The notes beneath the pieces are model-generated. The model saw nothing but the letters and a program-made list of their open reading frames with translations. It was not told the DNA's origin and ran no database searches. Shown here piece by piece: positions 1 through 8,813 of a DNA stretch of 40,200 nucleotides. Numbering within the stretch: position 1 is the stretch's first letter; every line of letters begins with the position of its first letter. Origin of the DNA: an uncultured Clostridia bacterium (GTDB lineage Bacteria > Bacillota > Clostridia > Christensenellales > UBA1242). Made by a program: the position numbers and the translations under genes. The DNA lies in NCBI GenBank assembly GCA_944384415.1, contig CALWTF010000007.1, forward strand, positions 1 through 40,200, given 5' to 3'.

Positions 1-1
1 C

Positions 2-307
2 CTTCAAGAAAAGTTAGTTATCGAACAATCCAAAGAACGCTACGAACTTACAAAAGAAGATATTCAAAACTTTTTTAAGTACACAATGAAGAAATGCCCA
101 GACAGAGCGATAGAGATTTTCATAAAGCAGATTAAAGTATATGATGATAAAATAGAAATATATCTTAACTATTCCATAAACCAACCGCATACCATAGAGC
201 ATGCATTTAAAAAACTATTTGCCGAAACCCACACCATCCAACGCACTTTCAAAGGTGGCACAACAAGAACATCTATCAAGACTTATGATGTATATGTTGT
301 TATATAA
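2..307 (+). CDS. Large serine recombinase, C-terminal fragment (partial, cut by window edge)
   Basis: The reading frame is open from base 2, upstream of its first ATG at 86, so this is the 3' end of a gene that begins outside the window. The visible 101 residues contain LTKEDIQNFF, then CPDRAIEIFIKQIKVYDDKIEIYLNY, the helix-then-beta pattern that ends many large serine recombinases of phages, conjugative elements and SCCmec-like islands, after the recombinase and zinc-ribbon/coiled-coil domains. The catalytic serine domain is not in view. These enzymes integrate or excise mobile elements at att sites, so the DNA to the left is probably a mobile element and one junction may lie close to the stop codon. 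The assignment rests on family resemblance of a short tail only. Confidence 0.65.
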   Translation, partial: LQEKLVIEQSKERYELTKEDIQNFFKYTMKKCPDRAIEIFIKQIKVYDDKIEIYLNYSINQPHTIEHAFKKLFAETHTIQRTFKGGTTRTSIKTYDVYVVI

Positions 308-308
308 C

Positions 309-362
309 AAAGAAAAAAGAGTATATTTTAAGATAAAGCTTAATCTATACTCTTTTCTTTCT
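309..362. terminator. Probable bidirectional terminator between recombinase and rpiB
   Basis: AGAGTATA (318-325) pairs with TATACTCT (346-353), flanked by A-rich sequence on the left and TTTCTTT on the right, with a 20-base loop. It sits directly after the recombinase stop and beyond the rpiB stop on the other strand, so it could end both transcripts. Confidence 0.55.
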
Positions 363-410
363 CTAAAAATACCGCTAGTTTCAAAATTACTTGACCAATC
401 CCTGTTTATT

Positions 411-839
411 TTATAAATTATTTAATTTATCCACTCTTGCTTTATGCCGACCACCTTCAAAAGAAGTATTTAAAAATGTTGTAATAATTTTTTTTGCTTT
501 ATTAAAACAAAGATTAGTTGCACCTAATGCCAAAACATTGGCATTATTATGCTCCCTGCTTAATTTTGACAATTTAACATTATGACATAAAGCAGCCCTT
601 ATTCCTTTAAATTTGTTTGCAGCCATAGACATACCTATACCAGTTCTACAAATTAAAATACCAACATTTTCTTCTGACTTTAAAATTTCTGAACATACTT
701 TTTGTGCTATATCAGGATAATCAACACTATCAGTAGAATTTGTACCCATATCACAAAATTGTATACTCATTTTTTCAAACCATTTAATAATTTTTAATTT
801 TAATTCATAACCACCATGGTCACAACCTATATAAATCAT
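411..839 (-). CDS. rpiB: Ribose-5-phosphate isomerase B
   Basis: 142 residues. RpiB interconverts ribose 5-phosphate and ribulose 5-phosphate in the cytoplasm (pentose phosphate pathway). Seen: N-terminal GCDHGG (Asp7, His8), catalytic Cys64 in GILICRTGIGMSMAANK, general-base region SREHNN (His97) and C-terminal EGGRH. The in-frame ATG at 837-839 is chosen rather than the one 12 bases upstream because AGG sits just ahead of it, and the protein then begins MIYIGCDHGG as in relatives. The reading frame starts just past the stop of the phosphatase gene. That phosphatase-rpiB order recalls ywlE-ywlF of Bacillus subtilis. Oddity: the residue after the catalytic Cys is Arg where the family usually has Gly (CGTG). 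Confidence 0.93.
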   Translation of the reverse strand: MIYIGCDHGGYELKLKIIKWFEKMSIQFCDMGTNSTDSVDYPDIAQKVCSEILKSEENVGILICRTGIGMSMAANKFKGIRAALCHNVKLSKLSREHNNANVLALGATNLCFNKAKKIITTFLNTSFEGGRHKARVDKLNNL

Positions 840-847
840 TATATACC

Positions 848-1288
848 TCATTTACTTTTTATTAAGTTAATATATGCATTATAAATAGAATTTAAACTGT
901 TATTTAATTGTTTTGCACACTCATTATAACAATCTTGATTTAAACCAAAAGGGTCAGAAATATCTTTACCAATAATATCAAAAAAACTAAAAACTTTTTT
1001 ATTTTTAGGCAACATATATTTTTGTTCATCAGTCATAGTAATAACCATACTAGCCTCTTCAAATAAATTTTTAGTCAGTTGTTTGGAATAGTATTTAATT
1101 CTTTTAATATTAAAATTTTTTAAAGACAAAACAGCTTTTTCATTAATTTTATCACCTGGCAAAACATTTAATCCAGCTGAATCAGCTTTTATTGTTAAAT
1201 TATTTTCTTTTGCAAATTTTTTGAATAAAAACATTGCCATCGGCGAACGACAAGAATTTCCAGTACATACAAATAATATTTTATTCAT
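848..1288 (-). CDS. Low-molecular-weight protein phosphatase (tyrosine or arginine type)
   Basis: 146 residues, the usual family size. The P-loop CTGNSCR (Cys8 to Arg14) at the N-terminus and the DPFG loop with the general acid (Asp112) define the low-molecular-weight phosphatase family, which removes phosphate from protein tyrosine or, for YwlE, from arginine. YwlE has Thr in GNTCRS and tyrosine phosphatases commonly have Ile; here it is Ser, so substrate is undecided. The ATG at 1286-1288 is preferred over the GTG six bases upstream. It overlaps the last codons of the membrane protein gene, so translation is probably coupled. It sits directly before rpiB in a five-gene operon; the YwlE-RpiB adjacency mildly favours the arginine phosphatase reading. 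Confidence 0.88.
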   Translation of the reverse strand: MNKILFVCTGNSCRSPMAMFLFKKFAKENNLTIKADSAGLNVLPGDKINEKAVLSLKNFNIKRIKYYSKQLTKNLFEEASMVITMTDEQKYMLPKNKKVFSFFDIIGKDISDPFGLNQDCYNECAKQLNNSLNSIYNAYINLIKSK

Positions 1289-1577
1289 AAACACCAGTTT
1301 TATTTTTTTTATTTACATATTGTTTTCTTTTACCATTTTCATAATAAGTTGCAGGAAAATTTGTTTTTCTAACAGGTATAGCTATAATATTATTCTGTGA
1401 AATATGCAATTTACTATATTTAGGTTGTATAGATTTTGCAACCATTGAACTAATTATATAATGTCTGCGAGTTTGTTGTTCGCTAACACGCAAAAATCTG
1501 TAAATAGCTAAAACTAACGGAATAAAAGCAATTAATATACCTAAAACCCAAAGCACCGCACTAATAGAAGAATTCAT
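1281..1577 (-). CDS. Small membrane protein of unknown function
   Basis: 98 residues. One strong hydrophobic segment at about residues 7-28 (AVLWVLGILIAFIPLVLAIY) is followed by a positively charged cytosolic-type stretch (RFLRVSEQQTRRH) and a polar tail, so it is likely a single-pass protein with the C-terminus inside. Its ATG shares bases with the TAA stop of the PHP gene (TAATG arrangement), and its own end overlaps the start of the phosphatase gene. This tight packing argues that it is real and made together with its neighbours. I do not recognise a family. Confidence 0.7.
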   Translation of the reverse strand: MNSSISAVLWVLGILIAFIPLVLAIYRFLRVSEQQTRRHYIISSMVAKSIQPKYSKLHISQNNIIAIPVRKTNFPATYYENGKRKQYVNKKNKTGVYE

Positions 1578-2512
1578 TATTTTTTTACCCCCTCAACAGT
1601 TTTCATAATTGGAAACCTAATTTCAATACCGGCATATGCAACCGCCCCCAACAACTCGGGTGCAAATCTTTTTCCACCAATTTTAAAACCATCACCGTGC
1701 AAATCTGAACCGCCAGTTGGAATTAAATTATGCTCCAAACAAAATTTATACATCCAAACACATTGTTCAAGTGTAAATTTTTTATGAATACTTTCAAATC
1801 CATCTAATATATTCTTTTCATACAAATCTTGAACTAATTGTTTTGGATTAGCTTCTTCATAAACTTTAAATGGATGAGCAAGAATTGCTTTACCACCAGC
1901 TTGATGTATTTTTTTACAAACAAATTCAATATCTGGGGTTTCCTGTACTATATCAAAACAATGAAATAACGAACCAGGCTTTATCATATGTTCTCTATAA
2001 AGATTGTCTGATTTTAATATACCATACTTTTCATAAACAGCATTATTAACTGGATATTTAGCAATATCGTGAAAAAATGTTTTATGTGCAACTCTGTATA
2101 TAGGGTCAAAAGTTAAACCAGGTGTAATTTTAAAACCAAGATTTAAAGCTAGGCTTTTTAATTTTTCTAATCTAACTTCTTCTAATCCAAATTGATACTC
2201 TGGTGTTAAAACTTCAAACTCAGATAATGTATCTAAATCAAAATCATAAGCTAAAACTTCATATTTTTTACCATTATATGAAACACTAATTTCACAACCA
2301 TTTATATATTTACCAGAATATCCGCCTTGATTTTTTAAATTCCTAACTTCAAAATTAGCACTTAAAAAATCATGGTCGGTAAAAGACATTACCTCTAAAC
2401 CTCTTTTTTCTGCAAATTCTAAAAGTTCTGGAACTGAGTACATTCCATCAGAATACTGAGTGTGTATATGTAAATCTATTAATTGACCTTTTTTATATAA
2501 TGTATTTTCCAC
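1577..2512 (-). CDS. PHP-domain metal-dependent phosphoesterase
   Basis: 311 residues starting with GTG, preceded by AGGGGGA at good spacing. PHP domain metal ligands are all visible: DLHIHTQYSDG (His15, His17), FTDHD (Asp46, His47), NGCEIS (Glu74), ILAHPF near 215-220 and GGSDLHG near 268. This is the YciV/RNase AM-like or 3',5'-nucleoside bisphosphate phosphatase group of PHP proteins, which hydrolyse phosphoesters of nucleotides, short oligonucleotides or RNA 5' ends in the cytoplasm. The exact substrate cannot be told from sequence. It lies 22 bases after the HD hydrolase, so two nucleotide or RNA-directed hydrolases are co-transcribed. Confidence 0.88.
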   Translation of the reverse strand: MENTLYKKGQLIDLHIHTQYSDGMYSVPELLEFAEKRGLEVMSFTDHDFLSANFEVRNLKNQGGYSGKYINGCEISVSYNGKKYEVLAYDFDLDTLSEFEVLTPEYQFGLEEVRLEKLKSLALNLGFKITPGLTFDPIYRVAHKTFFHDIAKYPVNNAVYEKYGILKSDNLYREHMIKPGSLFHCFDIVQETPDIEFVCKKIHQAGGKAILAHPFKVYEEANPKQLVQDLYEKNILDGFESIHKKFTLEQCVWMYKFCLEHNLIPTGGSDLHGDGFKIGGKRFAPELLGAVAYAGIEIRFPIMKTVEGVKK

Positions 2513-2534
2513 TTTGTCCCCCTATTATTTAAAA

Positions 2535-3125
2535 CTATTTCTCTGTTGTTTCATCAAGATATGTTGCCTGCAAATCAGCAATATGAAAAAGTAAACTTAA
2601 CGGATGTAAATAAAAAGCATCACTTAACAAACTTGCACCATTACGAACCCTTGCATCAAATCCCCCCATATGCCAATTAATTGCCATAGCTTCATCTCTT
2701 GTAAGTTTCATAAACCCAGTTATAATATAAACAGACTTTTCACCATGCCCATACGGTAAATTGTCCTCATAAGTATAGTATGGTTTTTGAACCCAATTAC
2801 CATCAACTTTTACATTTCGTAATTCAGTTTTATAACAATTAACTTTACATATATCATGTAATAAACCAATAATCGCAATGCTTTCTTCTGATATAATTTC
2901 ATTCCAATTTTCACCATATTCATTTTTAACCAATTTTAAATATCTTTCGTAAGCATTTATTGAATGTTCACATAATCCGCCCTCGTAGGCAGAATGAAAT
3001 TTGGTGCTTGCAGGTGCGGTAAAAAAATCAGTTTTTATCAACCAATCAAGCAATTTATCAGAACCATCTCGTTTTATATTATCCTTAAACAATTTAATAA
3101 ACTTTTCTTTTATTTCTTGTTGCAT
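2535..3125 (-). CDS. HD-domain phosphohydrolase
   Basis: 196 residues. HD-family metal ligands are seen in order: His54 (LCEHS), His90-Asp91 (LLHDICK), His127 (GHGEKS), His152 (NWHMGG) and Asp184 in HIADLQATYLDE. The GHGEKS plus NWHMGG arrangement resembles the C-terminal HD domain of YhaM-type 3'-5' exonucleases and small stand-alone HD hydrolases common in Clostridia and phages. No OB-fold nuclease domain is present, so this is HD only. It is the first gene of the five-gene minus-strand operon; start ATG is preceded by GAAGAAGG. Substrate (nucleotide, oligonucleotide) is unknown. Confidence 0.85.
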   Translation of the reverse strand: MQQEIKEKFIKLFKDNIKRDGSDKLLDWLIKTDFFTAPASTKFHSAYEGGLCEHSINAYERYLKLVKNEYGENWNEIISEESIAIIGLLHDICKVNCYKTELRNVKVDGNWVQKPYYTYEDNLPYGHGEKSVYIITGFMKLTRDEAMAINWHMGGFDARVRNGASLLSDAFYLHPLSLLFHIADLQATYLDETTEK

Positions 3126-3157
3126 AACAACCTTCTTCCATTATTTCTACATAAAAT

Positions 3158-3186
3158 ATCATACAAAATACAAAAATTTATGTCAA
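3158..3186 (-). promoter_or_regulatory. Promoter of the HD-PHP-phosphatase-rpiB operon
   Basis: On the minus strand TTGACA (3181-3186) is followed after 17 bases by TATGAT (3158-3163), a near-consensus sigma-A promoter about 30 bases upstream of the HD gene. Confidence 0.75.
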
Positions 3187-3250
3187 GTTTTAAATTAAAT
3201 AAAAATTAAAGTACAAAAGCGTTAAGCTAAAATAAACTAACGCTTCAATA

Positions 3251-3283
3251 TTAATAAAAATAAAAGAAGAGATTTTACTCTTC
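3251..3283 (-). terminator. Terminator of the GtrA gene
   Basis: Read on the minus strand, GAAGAG, a six-base loop and CTCTTC are followed by TTTTATTTTTATT. The hairpin includes the TAA stop of the GtrA gene, a compact arrangement. Confidence 0.7.
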
Positions 3284-3760
3284 CACACTATTGATTAAAC
3301 TAATCTTTTTCTTGCAATTTGTGTTAATAGAATTGCGATAAACAACATAGCGACAAAACAAAAACTCTGTCACCACATTTATTACCATAGTTATAAACAA
3401 AACCAAATATTCATTCCAACCAATGGTGGTTAATGCATTACCCCATAATGTTGAAAGAGGTGTAAAAATAGCATAATAACCAAGTACCATAAGCATTGCA
3501 ATTGGTATATTTTTAGCCGACTTAAATGTAAACTTGCGGTTTATTGTAAAATTATAAATAACAGAACAAATCAATGCAATCAAATAACTTGGCCAATATC
3601 CCCAAAATAAAGTTTCATTAAGCAAAGTAAACATTAAAATTTGAACTACACCAGCAGAAATAGAAAAACCTACAAAAGAAATAAATTTTATAATCTCTTG
3701 CTTTGTTGTTAAATTTTTGTTAACATCATCGTTAGAAATCTTGTTTTTTTCATTTTCCAT
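3275..3760 (-). CDS. GtrA-like small membrane protein
   Basis: 161 residues with four hydrophobic segments (about 25-47, 55-72, 87-108, 118-138) and a charged N-terminal tail. The two family signatures are visible: NFTINRKFTF after the second segment and FLFCRYVVYRNS after the fourth. GtrA-like proteins are thought to help move polyprenyl-linked sugars across the membrane for glycosylation of surface polymers; partner glycosyltransferases are normally nearby, but none is present here, so its role is not shown by context. It is transcribed alone, divergently from the DNA glycosylase gene. Confidence 0.85.
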   Translation of the reverse strand: MENEKNKISNDDVNKNLTTKQEIIKFISFVGFSISAGVVQILMFTLLNETLFWGYWPSYLIALICSVIYNFTINRKFTFKSAKNIPIAMLMVLGYYAIFTPLSTLWGNALTTIGWNEYLVLFITMVINVVTEFLFCRYVVYRNSINTNCKKKISLINSVEE

Positions 3761-3825
3761 ATTACCTATATATTATCACCGTAATAATTAAATAGCAATT
3801 AAAATTAATATAAAAGGAACAAAAT

Positions 3826-4536
3826 ATGCTTCTTATAAAAGACCACTGGACAAACGAAGATATCCTACCATTTCAAATATATTTAAAAAGCCTAAGTAAA
3901 GGAAAAGCAAAAAGCGATTGGGAAAGCAAAATTATCAATACTAAACTGGAATGTATTGCTGTACCATCTTGCGAAATTAAAAAAATTTCAAACCAAATTT
4001 ATAAAGGTAACTACTTGGAATTTATAAACTTGTGGATATGGGAAAACTATTCTAATACCGCTATCATAGGCAACCTGATTAGCAAAATAAAAGACTTTAA
4101 TCTTTTTAAAAAATATTTAAACATTTATTCTAAAAAGTGTGATAATTGGGCCACTTGCGATATATTAAAATTTAATGTAAATAAACAAAATAAACATTTG
4201 TTTTTTGATTTAGCATCTGAGTATGTAAAATCAAGCAATACTTTTGTTAAAAGAATTGGTATAAGAATTTTATTTAATTTTATCAAAGATGAAGAATATA
4301 TAGAGAAAATTTTTAATATTTTAAACCAGTTTTATAATGAAAATCAATATTATGTAAATATGGCAAATGCTTGGTTACTTTGTGAATGTTGGATTAAACA
4401 AAAGGAAAAAACTTTAAAATTTTTTAACAACAATAAACTAAATAATTTTACTATTAACAAAGCAATTTCAAAGTGTCGTGATAGTTTTAGGGTTTCTTCT
4501 GATGATAAGGAATATTTATTAAAATTTAAAAAATAA
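3826..4536 (+). CDS. AlkD-like DNA alkylation repair glycosylase
   Basis: 236 residues, all helical, matching the HEAT-like-repeat AlkD/AlkC family that excises 3-methyladenine and 7-methylguanine without base flipping. Seen: NWATCD at 107-112, where Trp108 and Asp112 match the spacing of the Trp109 and catalytic Asp113 of Bacillus cereus AlkD, and the C-terminal KCRDSFRVSSDDKEYL, also a family mark. RBS AAGGAAC lies eight bases ahead of the ATG. It is a single-gene unit ending in a strong terminator. Confidence 0.88.
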   Translation: MLLIKDHWTNEDILPFQIYLKSLSKGKAKSDWESKIINTKLECIAVPSCEIKKISNQIYKGNYLEFINLWIWENYSNTAIIGNLISKIKDFNLFKKYLNIYSKKCDNWATCDILKFNVNKQNKHLFFDLASEYVKSSNTFVKRIGIRILFNFIKDEEYIEKIFNILNQFYNENQYYVNMANAWLLCECWIKQKEKTLKFFNNNKLNNFTINKAISKCRDSFRVSSDDKEYLLKFKK

Positions 4537-4558
4537 AAAGCCTAAATAAAGGCTTTTT
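4535..4558. terminator. Bidirectional terminator
   Basis: AAAAAGCC, loop TAAATAAA, GGCTTTTT: a perfect eight-base stem with A and T tracts, serving the AlkD-like gene on the plus strand and the ABC transporter on the minus strand (its last bases overlap the ABC stop). Confidence 0.85.
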
Positions 4559-7166
4559 AATTTTCTCTTAAAGCAACAACAGGGTCTTTCTTTGCTGCTA
4601 TTTTTGCTGGAACCAATCCAGCAATTAAAGTTAATAAAACACTTATAATAATTAAAATCAATGAACCTAGTACAGGAAGCGATGCTAAACCAACAAATCC
4701 AGTATAATGTTGTAATATTAAATTTATTGGAATAGTTAAAATTAAAGCTATAATAATACCAATAAATCCACTTGTTAATCCTATAATAAAACTTTCAGCA
4801 GTAAACACTCGTTTAACATCTCGTTTAGATGCTCCAACACTTCTTAAAACACCTATTTCTTTTGTCCTTTCTACAACTGAGATGTATGTTATAACTCCAA
4901 TCATTATAGAACTTACAACAAGAGAAACACCTACAAAGGCAATCAATACATATGTTATTGCAGATATAATGGTTGATATTGTAGACATCATTGTTCCAAC
5001 TGTATCTGAATAAGTTATCACCTTACTTTCTTCATTGTTCGCTATGCATTTATTATTATAATCTGTAATAAAATTAGCAATGTTAGTTTTTGCTTCAAAA
5101 TCAATTGGATAAAGATATATACCCTCAGGAGAACTAAAATCACAATAACCCAATGTTGCCAAAACTGTTGTTAAGTTAACACTTAAATCACTAGTATCAA
5201 ATGGTGTATTTGTAAGAACATTTACAGTTGGATTTTCTAATTGATTAGTTATTATTTCACTTTTATTATTTTGCTCTATCACATACTTAGTTAATGAAGA
5301 ATTATAAGCTATAGGAGTAGAAACGCTATATGCCGATGCTTCTTCTCTCTCACGCATTAAACCTGCTACTTTTATAGTTATACCTTTATTTTCATAAAGT
5401 GCTTCAATTTTATTTTGATAAGTTTCATAATCAGTGTCTTTTAATGTTCTTATATCAACATAAGTTCCATCAGCTTGTTTTTCAAAATAATCACTTTCTA
5501 AAATTATTTTATATTCAAGATTTAAAAGGTCATCATATTCAAATGTTGATTCAACAGGCTGTGTATCCCGATTACAAATATAATCATCAAGTAACTGTTC
5601 TAATTCAGATTGATTTAGTAAACCAAGACCATATAATGTATAATCACTAATTTCGTTGTTTTTATCTAACACTATCATAATTTCATTATATTGAGTTGCC
5701 CATTTGCTGTTTTCACCAACAAGTTCATACTGTGATTTTAAAAGTTCTTGGTTATCTAACATTTCTGACCAAAATTCATTTGAATAATATGAACTACCAC
5801 TTCCAAACATATAACTTAATAGACCATATCTTAATTTTTTATCTTCAGAAACTGCCATTTCTGGGTGTTTTGATGGATAACTTCCAATTACATCAGCAAA
5901 AACTGTAGTTTCATTGGCATTAATAATTCCATTTTCACCACTTCTATAATATGCATTTATATTAGAACCATATATATATTGAATTGCAGAAGTGTATTTT
6001 TCAATTTCTTCTTTTCCTTCACCTTCAATATATTCCTTAAACGATTTTAAATCACTTTTACTAGATGAAGCATTAAATTTATTTAACATTTCGGTTAATT
6101 CTTGTTTGGTATAAACTTTATCGTTTTCGTGTTCAACATTATCGCTATCATTAGATAAAAATATTTGCATTAATGATGCTATATTATAATTACTGTTTGT
6201 TAACTGAACAGGATAAGAACTTAATGTATCTTTTTGCATTTGTCCAATATATGCAGAAAATCCACTAGAAATTGCAAGTATAAGAGCAATTCCTATTATT
6301 CCAATTGAACCAGCAAATGAAACTAAAGCAGTTCTTGCCTTTTTTGTTAAAAGATTTTTAAAACTTAACGACAAGGCAGTAAAAAAAGACATTCTTTTTT
6401 TCTTGTTCTTTTTATTTAACTCTCGTTTGGTTAATGTATCATCATCGCTAATACTAAGCAATTGTTTTTCATTAGAATCATAAACTTCATCATATGGGTT
6501 TGAATCATCAACAACAACACCATCAAGCAACTTTACAATACGATTAGAATATTTTTCTGCCAAATCAGGATTATGTGTTACCATAATAATTAACTTATCT
6601 TTTGAAATAAGCTTTAAAAGCTCCATTATTTGAACACTAGAAGCAGTATCTAAAGCACCAGTTGGCTCATCAGCCAAAATTATTTCAGGGTCATTCACCA
6701 ACGCTCTTGCAATTGCAACCCTTTGCATTTGTCCACCAGAAAGTTGACTAGGTTTATTTTTTAATTTATCTTTTAAACCAACTTTAGTTAAAACTTCTAT
6801 TGCTCGCTTACGACGCTCATCTTTTGAAACACCAGATAATGTTAATGCTAATTCAACATTTTCTAACACCGTTTGATGAGGAATTAAATTGTAACTTTGA
6901 AAAACAAAACCCACTGAGTGATTACGATAATTATCCCAATCTTTATCTGTAAATTCTTTTGTTGATTTATCATTAATAATTAAATCACCAGAGTTATATC
7001 TATCTAGCCCACCTACAATGTTTAGCAAAGTTGTTTTACCACAACCAGAAGGTCCTAAAACAGCAACAAATTCGCTTTTGCGAAATTCAATAGTAACATC
7101 TTTTAAAGCTTCAAATTTCAAATCCCCCATAGTGTAATCTTTTTTTACATTTTGTAATTTCAACAT
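4557..7166 (-). CDS. ABC transporter, fused ATPase and FtsX-type permease
   Basis: 869 residues. Residues 1-220 are a MacB/LolD-type ATPase: Walker [10 protein letters not shown] (38-46), Q-loop [10 protein letters not shown], signature [15 protein letters not shown], Walker [13 protein letters not shown] and switch His in MVTHNP. After a charged linker comes a transmembrane helix (about 277-300), a large predicted extracytoplasmic domain of about 400 residues, and three C-terminal helices with [20 protein letters not shown], the hallmark of FtsX/MacB permeases. Such mechanotransmission transporters handle peptides, lipids or cell-wall control rather than ordinary import. It starts 16 bases after a MarR regulator in the same transcript, suggesting drug or antimicrobial peptide response, but the substrate is unknown. 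RBS GAAGAGG precedes the ATG. Confidence 0.9.
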   Translation of the reverse strand: MLKLQNVKKDYTMGDLKFEALKDVTIEFRKSEFVAVLGPSGCGKTTLLNIVGGLDRYNSGDLIINDKSTKEFTDKDWDNYRNHSVGFVFQSYNLIPHQTVLENVELALTLSGVSKDERRKRAIEVLTKVGLKDKLKNKPSQLSGGQMQRVAIARALVNDPEIILADEPTGALDTASSVQIMELLKLISKDKLIIMVTHNPDLAEKYSNRIVKLLDGVVVDDSNPYDEVYDSNEKQLLSISDDDTLTKRELNKKNKKKRMSFFTALSLSFKNLLTKKARTALVSFAGSIGIIGIALILAISSGFSAYIGQMQKDTLSSYPVQLTNSNYNIASLMQIFLSNDSDNVEHENDKVYTKQELTEMLNKFNASSSKSDLKSFKEYIEGEGKEEIEKYTSAIQYIYGSNINAYYRSGENGIINANETTVFADVIGSYPSKHPEMAVSEDKKLRYGLLSYMFGSGSSYYSNEFWSEMLDNQELLKSQYELVGENSKWATQYNEIMIVLDKNNEISDYTLYGLGLLNQSELEQLLDDYICNRDTQPVESTFEYDDLLNLEYKIILESDYFEKQADGTYVDIRTLKDTDYETYQNKIEALYENKGITIKVAGLMREREEASAYSVSTPIAYNSSLTKYVIEQNNKSEIITNQLENPTVNVLTNTPFDTSDLSVNLTTVLATLGYCDFSSPEGIYLYPIDFEAKTNIANFITDYNNKCIANNEESKVITYSDTVGTMMSTISTIISAITYVLIAFVGVSLVVSSIMIGVITYISVVERTKEIGVLRSVGASKRDVKRVFTAESFIIGLTSGFIGIIIALILTIPINLILQHYTGFVGLASLPVLGSLILIIISVLLTLIAGLVPAKIAAKKDPVVALREN

Positions 7167-7182
7167 AAAATAATAACCTCTT

Positions 7183-7605
7183 CTATATTTTTTTATCTAA
7201 CATTTTTTTTATTAATTTTAAAAACTGATGTTCATCTTTTTCAGATAACTTATTAAAAAACTTTGGAATTAAATCTACTAAGCTTTGTTGTATAATTTTA
7301 TTAAAATGTTCGCCTTTTTCTGTTAAAGAAATATAAACCGTTTTTTTATTGCCTTGTTTGAAGATTTTATTTATATATCCATTAGCTTCCATTTTTTCAA
7401 GTATTCTACTTGTTGCAGCTTTATCAATTCCGCAAACTTCACCAATTTTAAACTGAGGCATTTCAACACCAACCGAAAGAGATTGAAAAATTTTTAATTC
7501 GTTATATTTAATTTTTAATAAATTTGCAATAGCTCGCTGTAAGTTAATTAATCTTTTTGCTAAATTTTTTAGTATATCAAACACTAAATCATTTTGAAAT
7601 TTCAA
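7183..7605 (-). CDS. MarR-family transcriptional regulator
   Basis: 140 residues starting with TTG, supported by AGAGGTG six bases ahead. Winged-helix core: LSVGVEMPQFKIGEVCGIDKAATSRILEKMEANGYI (recognition helix) and the wing KQGNKKTVYISLTEKG. MarR proteins bind as dimers to inverted repeats in their own promoters and release on binding a ligand. Here its promoter carries overlapping inverted repeats, so autoregulation is likely, and the downstream ABC transporter is the obvious target. No cysteine-based redox sensor is apparent beyond Cys in GEVCGID; ligand unknown. Confidence 0.9.
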   Translation of the reverse strand: MKFQNDLVFDILKNLAKRLINLQRAIANLLKIKYNELKIFQSLSVGVEMPQFKIGEVCGIDKAATSRILEKMEANGYINKIFKQGNKKTVYISLTEKGEHFNKIIQQSLVDLIPKFFNKLSEKDEHQFLKLIKKMLDKKI

Positions 7606-7622
7606 TTTACACCTCTAAAATA

Positions 7623-7669
7623 GTTGTAATTTACAACAATATTGTATGATAAAAAAAAATAATTGTCAA
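7623..7669 (-). promoter_or_regulatory. marR-ABC promoter with overlapping operators
   Basis: Minus-strand TTGACA (7664-7669), 17 bases, TACAAT (7641-7646). A perfect ten-base palindrome ACAATATTGT (7636-7645) covers the -10 box, and it overlaps a second inverted repeat, GTTGTAA/TTACAAC (7623-7637), at the expected transcription start. This is what a MarR autorepressor site looks like. Confidence 0.75.
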
Positions 7670-7721
7670 TCTTATATGATAATTTATAATTAAGAGTTAT
7701 AATTTATTAAGGTTATTATTC

Positions 7722-7750
7722 TTGACTTTTAAAATATAAATTATTATAAT
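7722..7750 (+). promoter_or_regulatory. Probable promoter of the DegV gene
   Basis: TTGACT (7722-7727), 17 bases, TATAAT (7745-7750). It leaves a leader of about 130 bases before the DegV start; I see no riboswitch or strong hairpin in that leader. It lies outside the marR operators. Confidence 0.6.
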
Positions 7751-7889
7751 TTTTTATTATATACTGTAAGTATATAAAAAAATTGCTAAAATTTAAGATA
7801 ATTTTATGTAAATAATACTATTTCGTATTTACTAAACCATATTATTATATAGAAAATTTTATACAACATTAAAATATTAGGAGTAAAAT

Positions 7890-8723
7890 ATGTTAAAAGT
7901 TTTTGTTGATTCTGGAAGTAGCATAAAACAAGAAGAAAAAGAAAAATATCAAGTGGAAATTATCCCTCTTCGATATTCATTTGGTGATGAAGATTATCTT
8001 GATGGTATTGACTTAACAATTGAAGAATTTTATGATAAATTAATTCAATCTAAACAATTTCCAAAAACTTCCTTACCTAATTTGGCTGATATTGAAGAAA
8101 GGGTTAATCAGTTTGTACAAAATGGTGATGATGTTTTGATTTTGCCTATATCATCGCAAATTTCTGGAACTTTTAATGCAATTTCAAAATTATTTGAAGG
8201 TAACAATAAAGTACGCGTAGTTGATACATTAAGTGTAGCAGGAGGAATTAGACTGATAGTACAAGAAGTAAATAAACATCGAGATGAAAGTTTAGAGCAA
8301 TTAGAAAATAGAATTAAAAAATTTATTCCAAGAATTCAAATTTTAGCTATTCCAGAAACTTTAAACTATCTTTTAAAAGGCGGTAGATTATCAAAAGTTG
8401 AATGGCTTTTAGGAAGTGTTTTAAATATTAAACCTGTAATTGGTATAAAACAAGGAAAAGTAAAAGTTATAGCAAAAAAAATGGGCATTAAAAATGCAAT
8501 GAACTATATAGTGAATGCTTTAAAAGAATTAAGATGTGATAGTAATTATGAATTAATAGCATCATACACTTATAATAAAAGCAATGTTGAAAAATTAATT
8601 TCTATTACTGATGAAAAATATCAAAAACAAATTACTTCTTATGACAACCTAATACCTTCAATTGGTTGTCATTGGGGACCGAATGCTTTTGGTTATATTT
8701 TTGCAAGTGAAGAAAAAAATTAA
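7890..8723 (+). CDS. DegV-family (FakB-like) fatty-acid-binding protein
   Basis: 277 residues, normal length. DegV proteins hold a fatty acid in a buried pocket; FakB members present it to the kinase FakA for phospholipid synthesis. Seen: N-terminal VFVDSGSS, KTSLPNLAD, the oxyanion-type LPISSQISGTFNA, VVDTLSVAGG and LKGGRLSKVEWLLGSVLNIKPVIGI, all characteristic. RBS AGGAG precedes the ATG. FakA is not in the window, and paralogues are usually several per genome, so the lipid specificity is unknown. Confidence 0.92.
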   Translation: MLKVFVDSGSSIKQEEKEKYQVEIIPLRYSFGDEDYLDGIDLTIEEFYDKLIQSKQFPKTSLPNLADIEERVNQFVQNGDDVLILPISSQISGTFNAISKLFEGNNKVRVVDTLSVAGGIRLIVQEVNKHRDESLEQLENRIKKFIPRIQILAIPETLNYLLKGGRLSKVEWLLGSVLNIKPVIGIKQGKVKVIAKKMGIKNAMNYIVNALKELRCDSNYELIASYTYNKSNVEKLISITDEKYQKQITSYDNLIPSIGCHWGPNAFGYIFASEEKN

Positions 8724-8813
8724 AATAAGTAATTAAAAAAGTAATAGTAATTTAACTTTTTAAAATAATAATAATGATAAAATAAAAAGAAAAACAGGAG
8801 AACAAAAATTTTT

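Noticed and set aside
3217..3245. AAGCGTTA/TAACGCTT inverted repeat as a terminator
   Set aside because: The loop is 13 bases and the T run is weak on both strands; a better terminator for the same gene lies at 3251-3283.
7751..7889. Riboswitch in the long leader of the DegV gene
   Set aside because: No conserved riboswitch core or strong hairpin is visible in this AT-rich leader.
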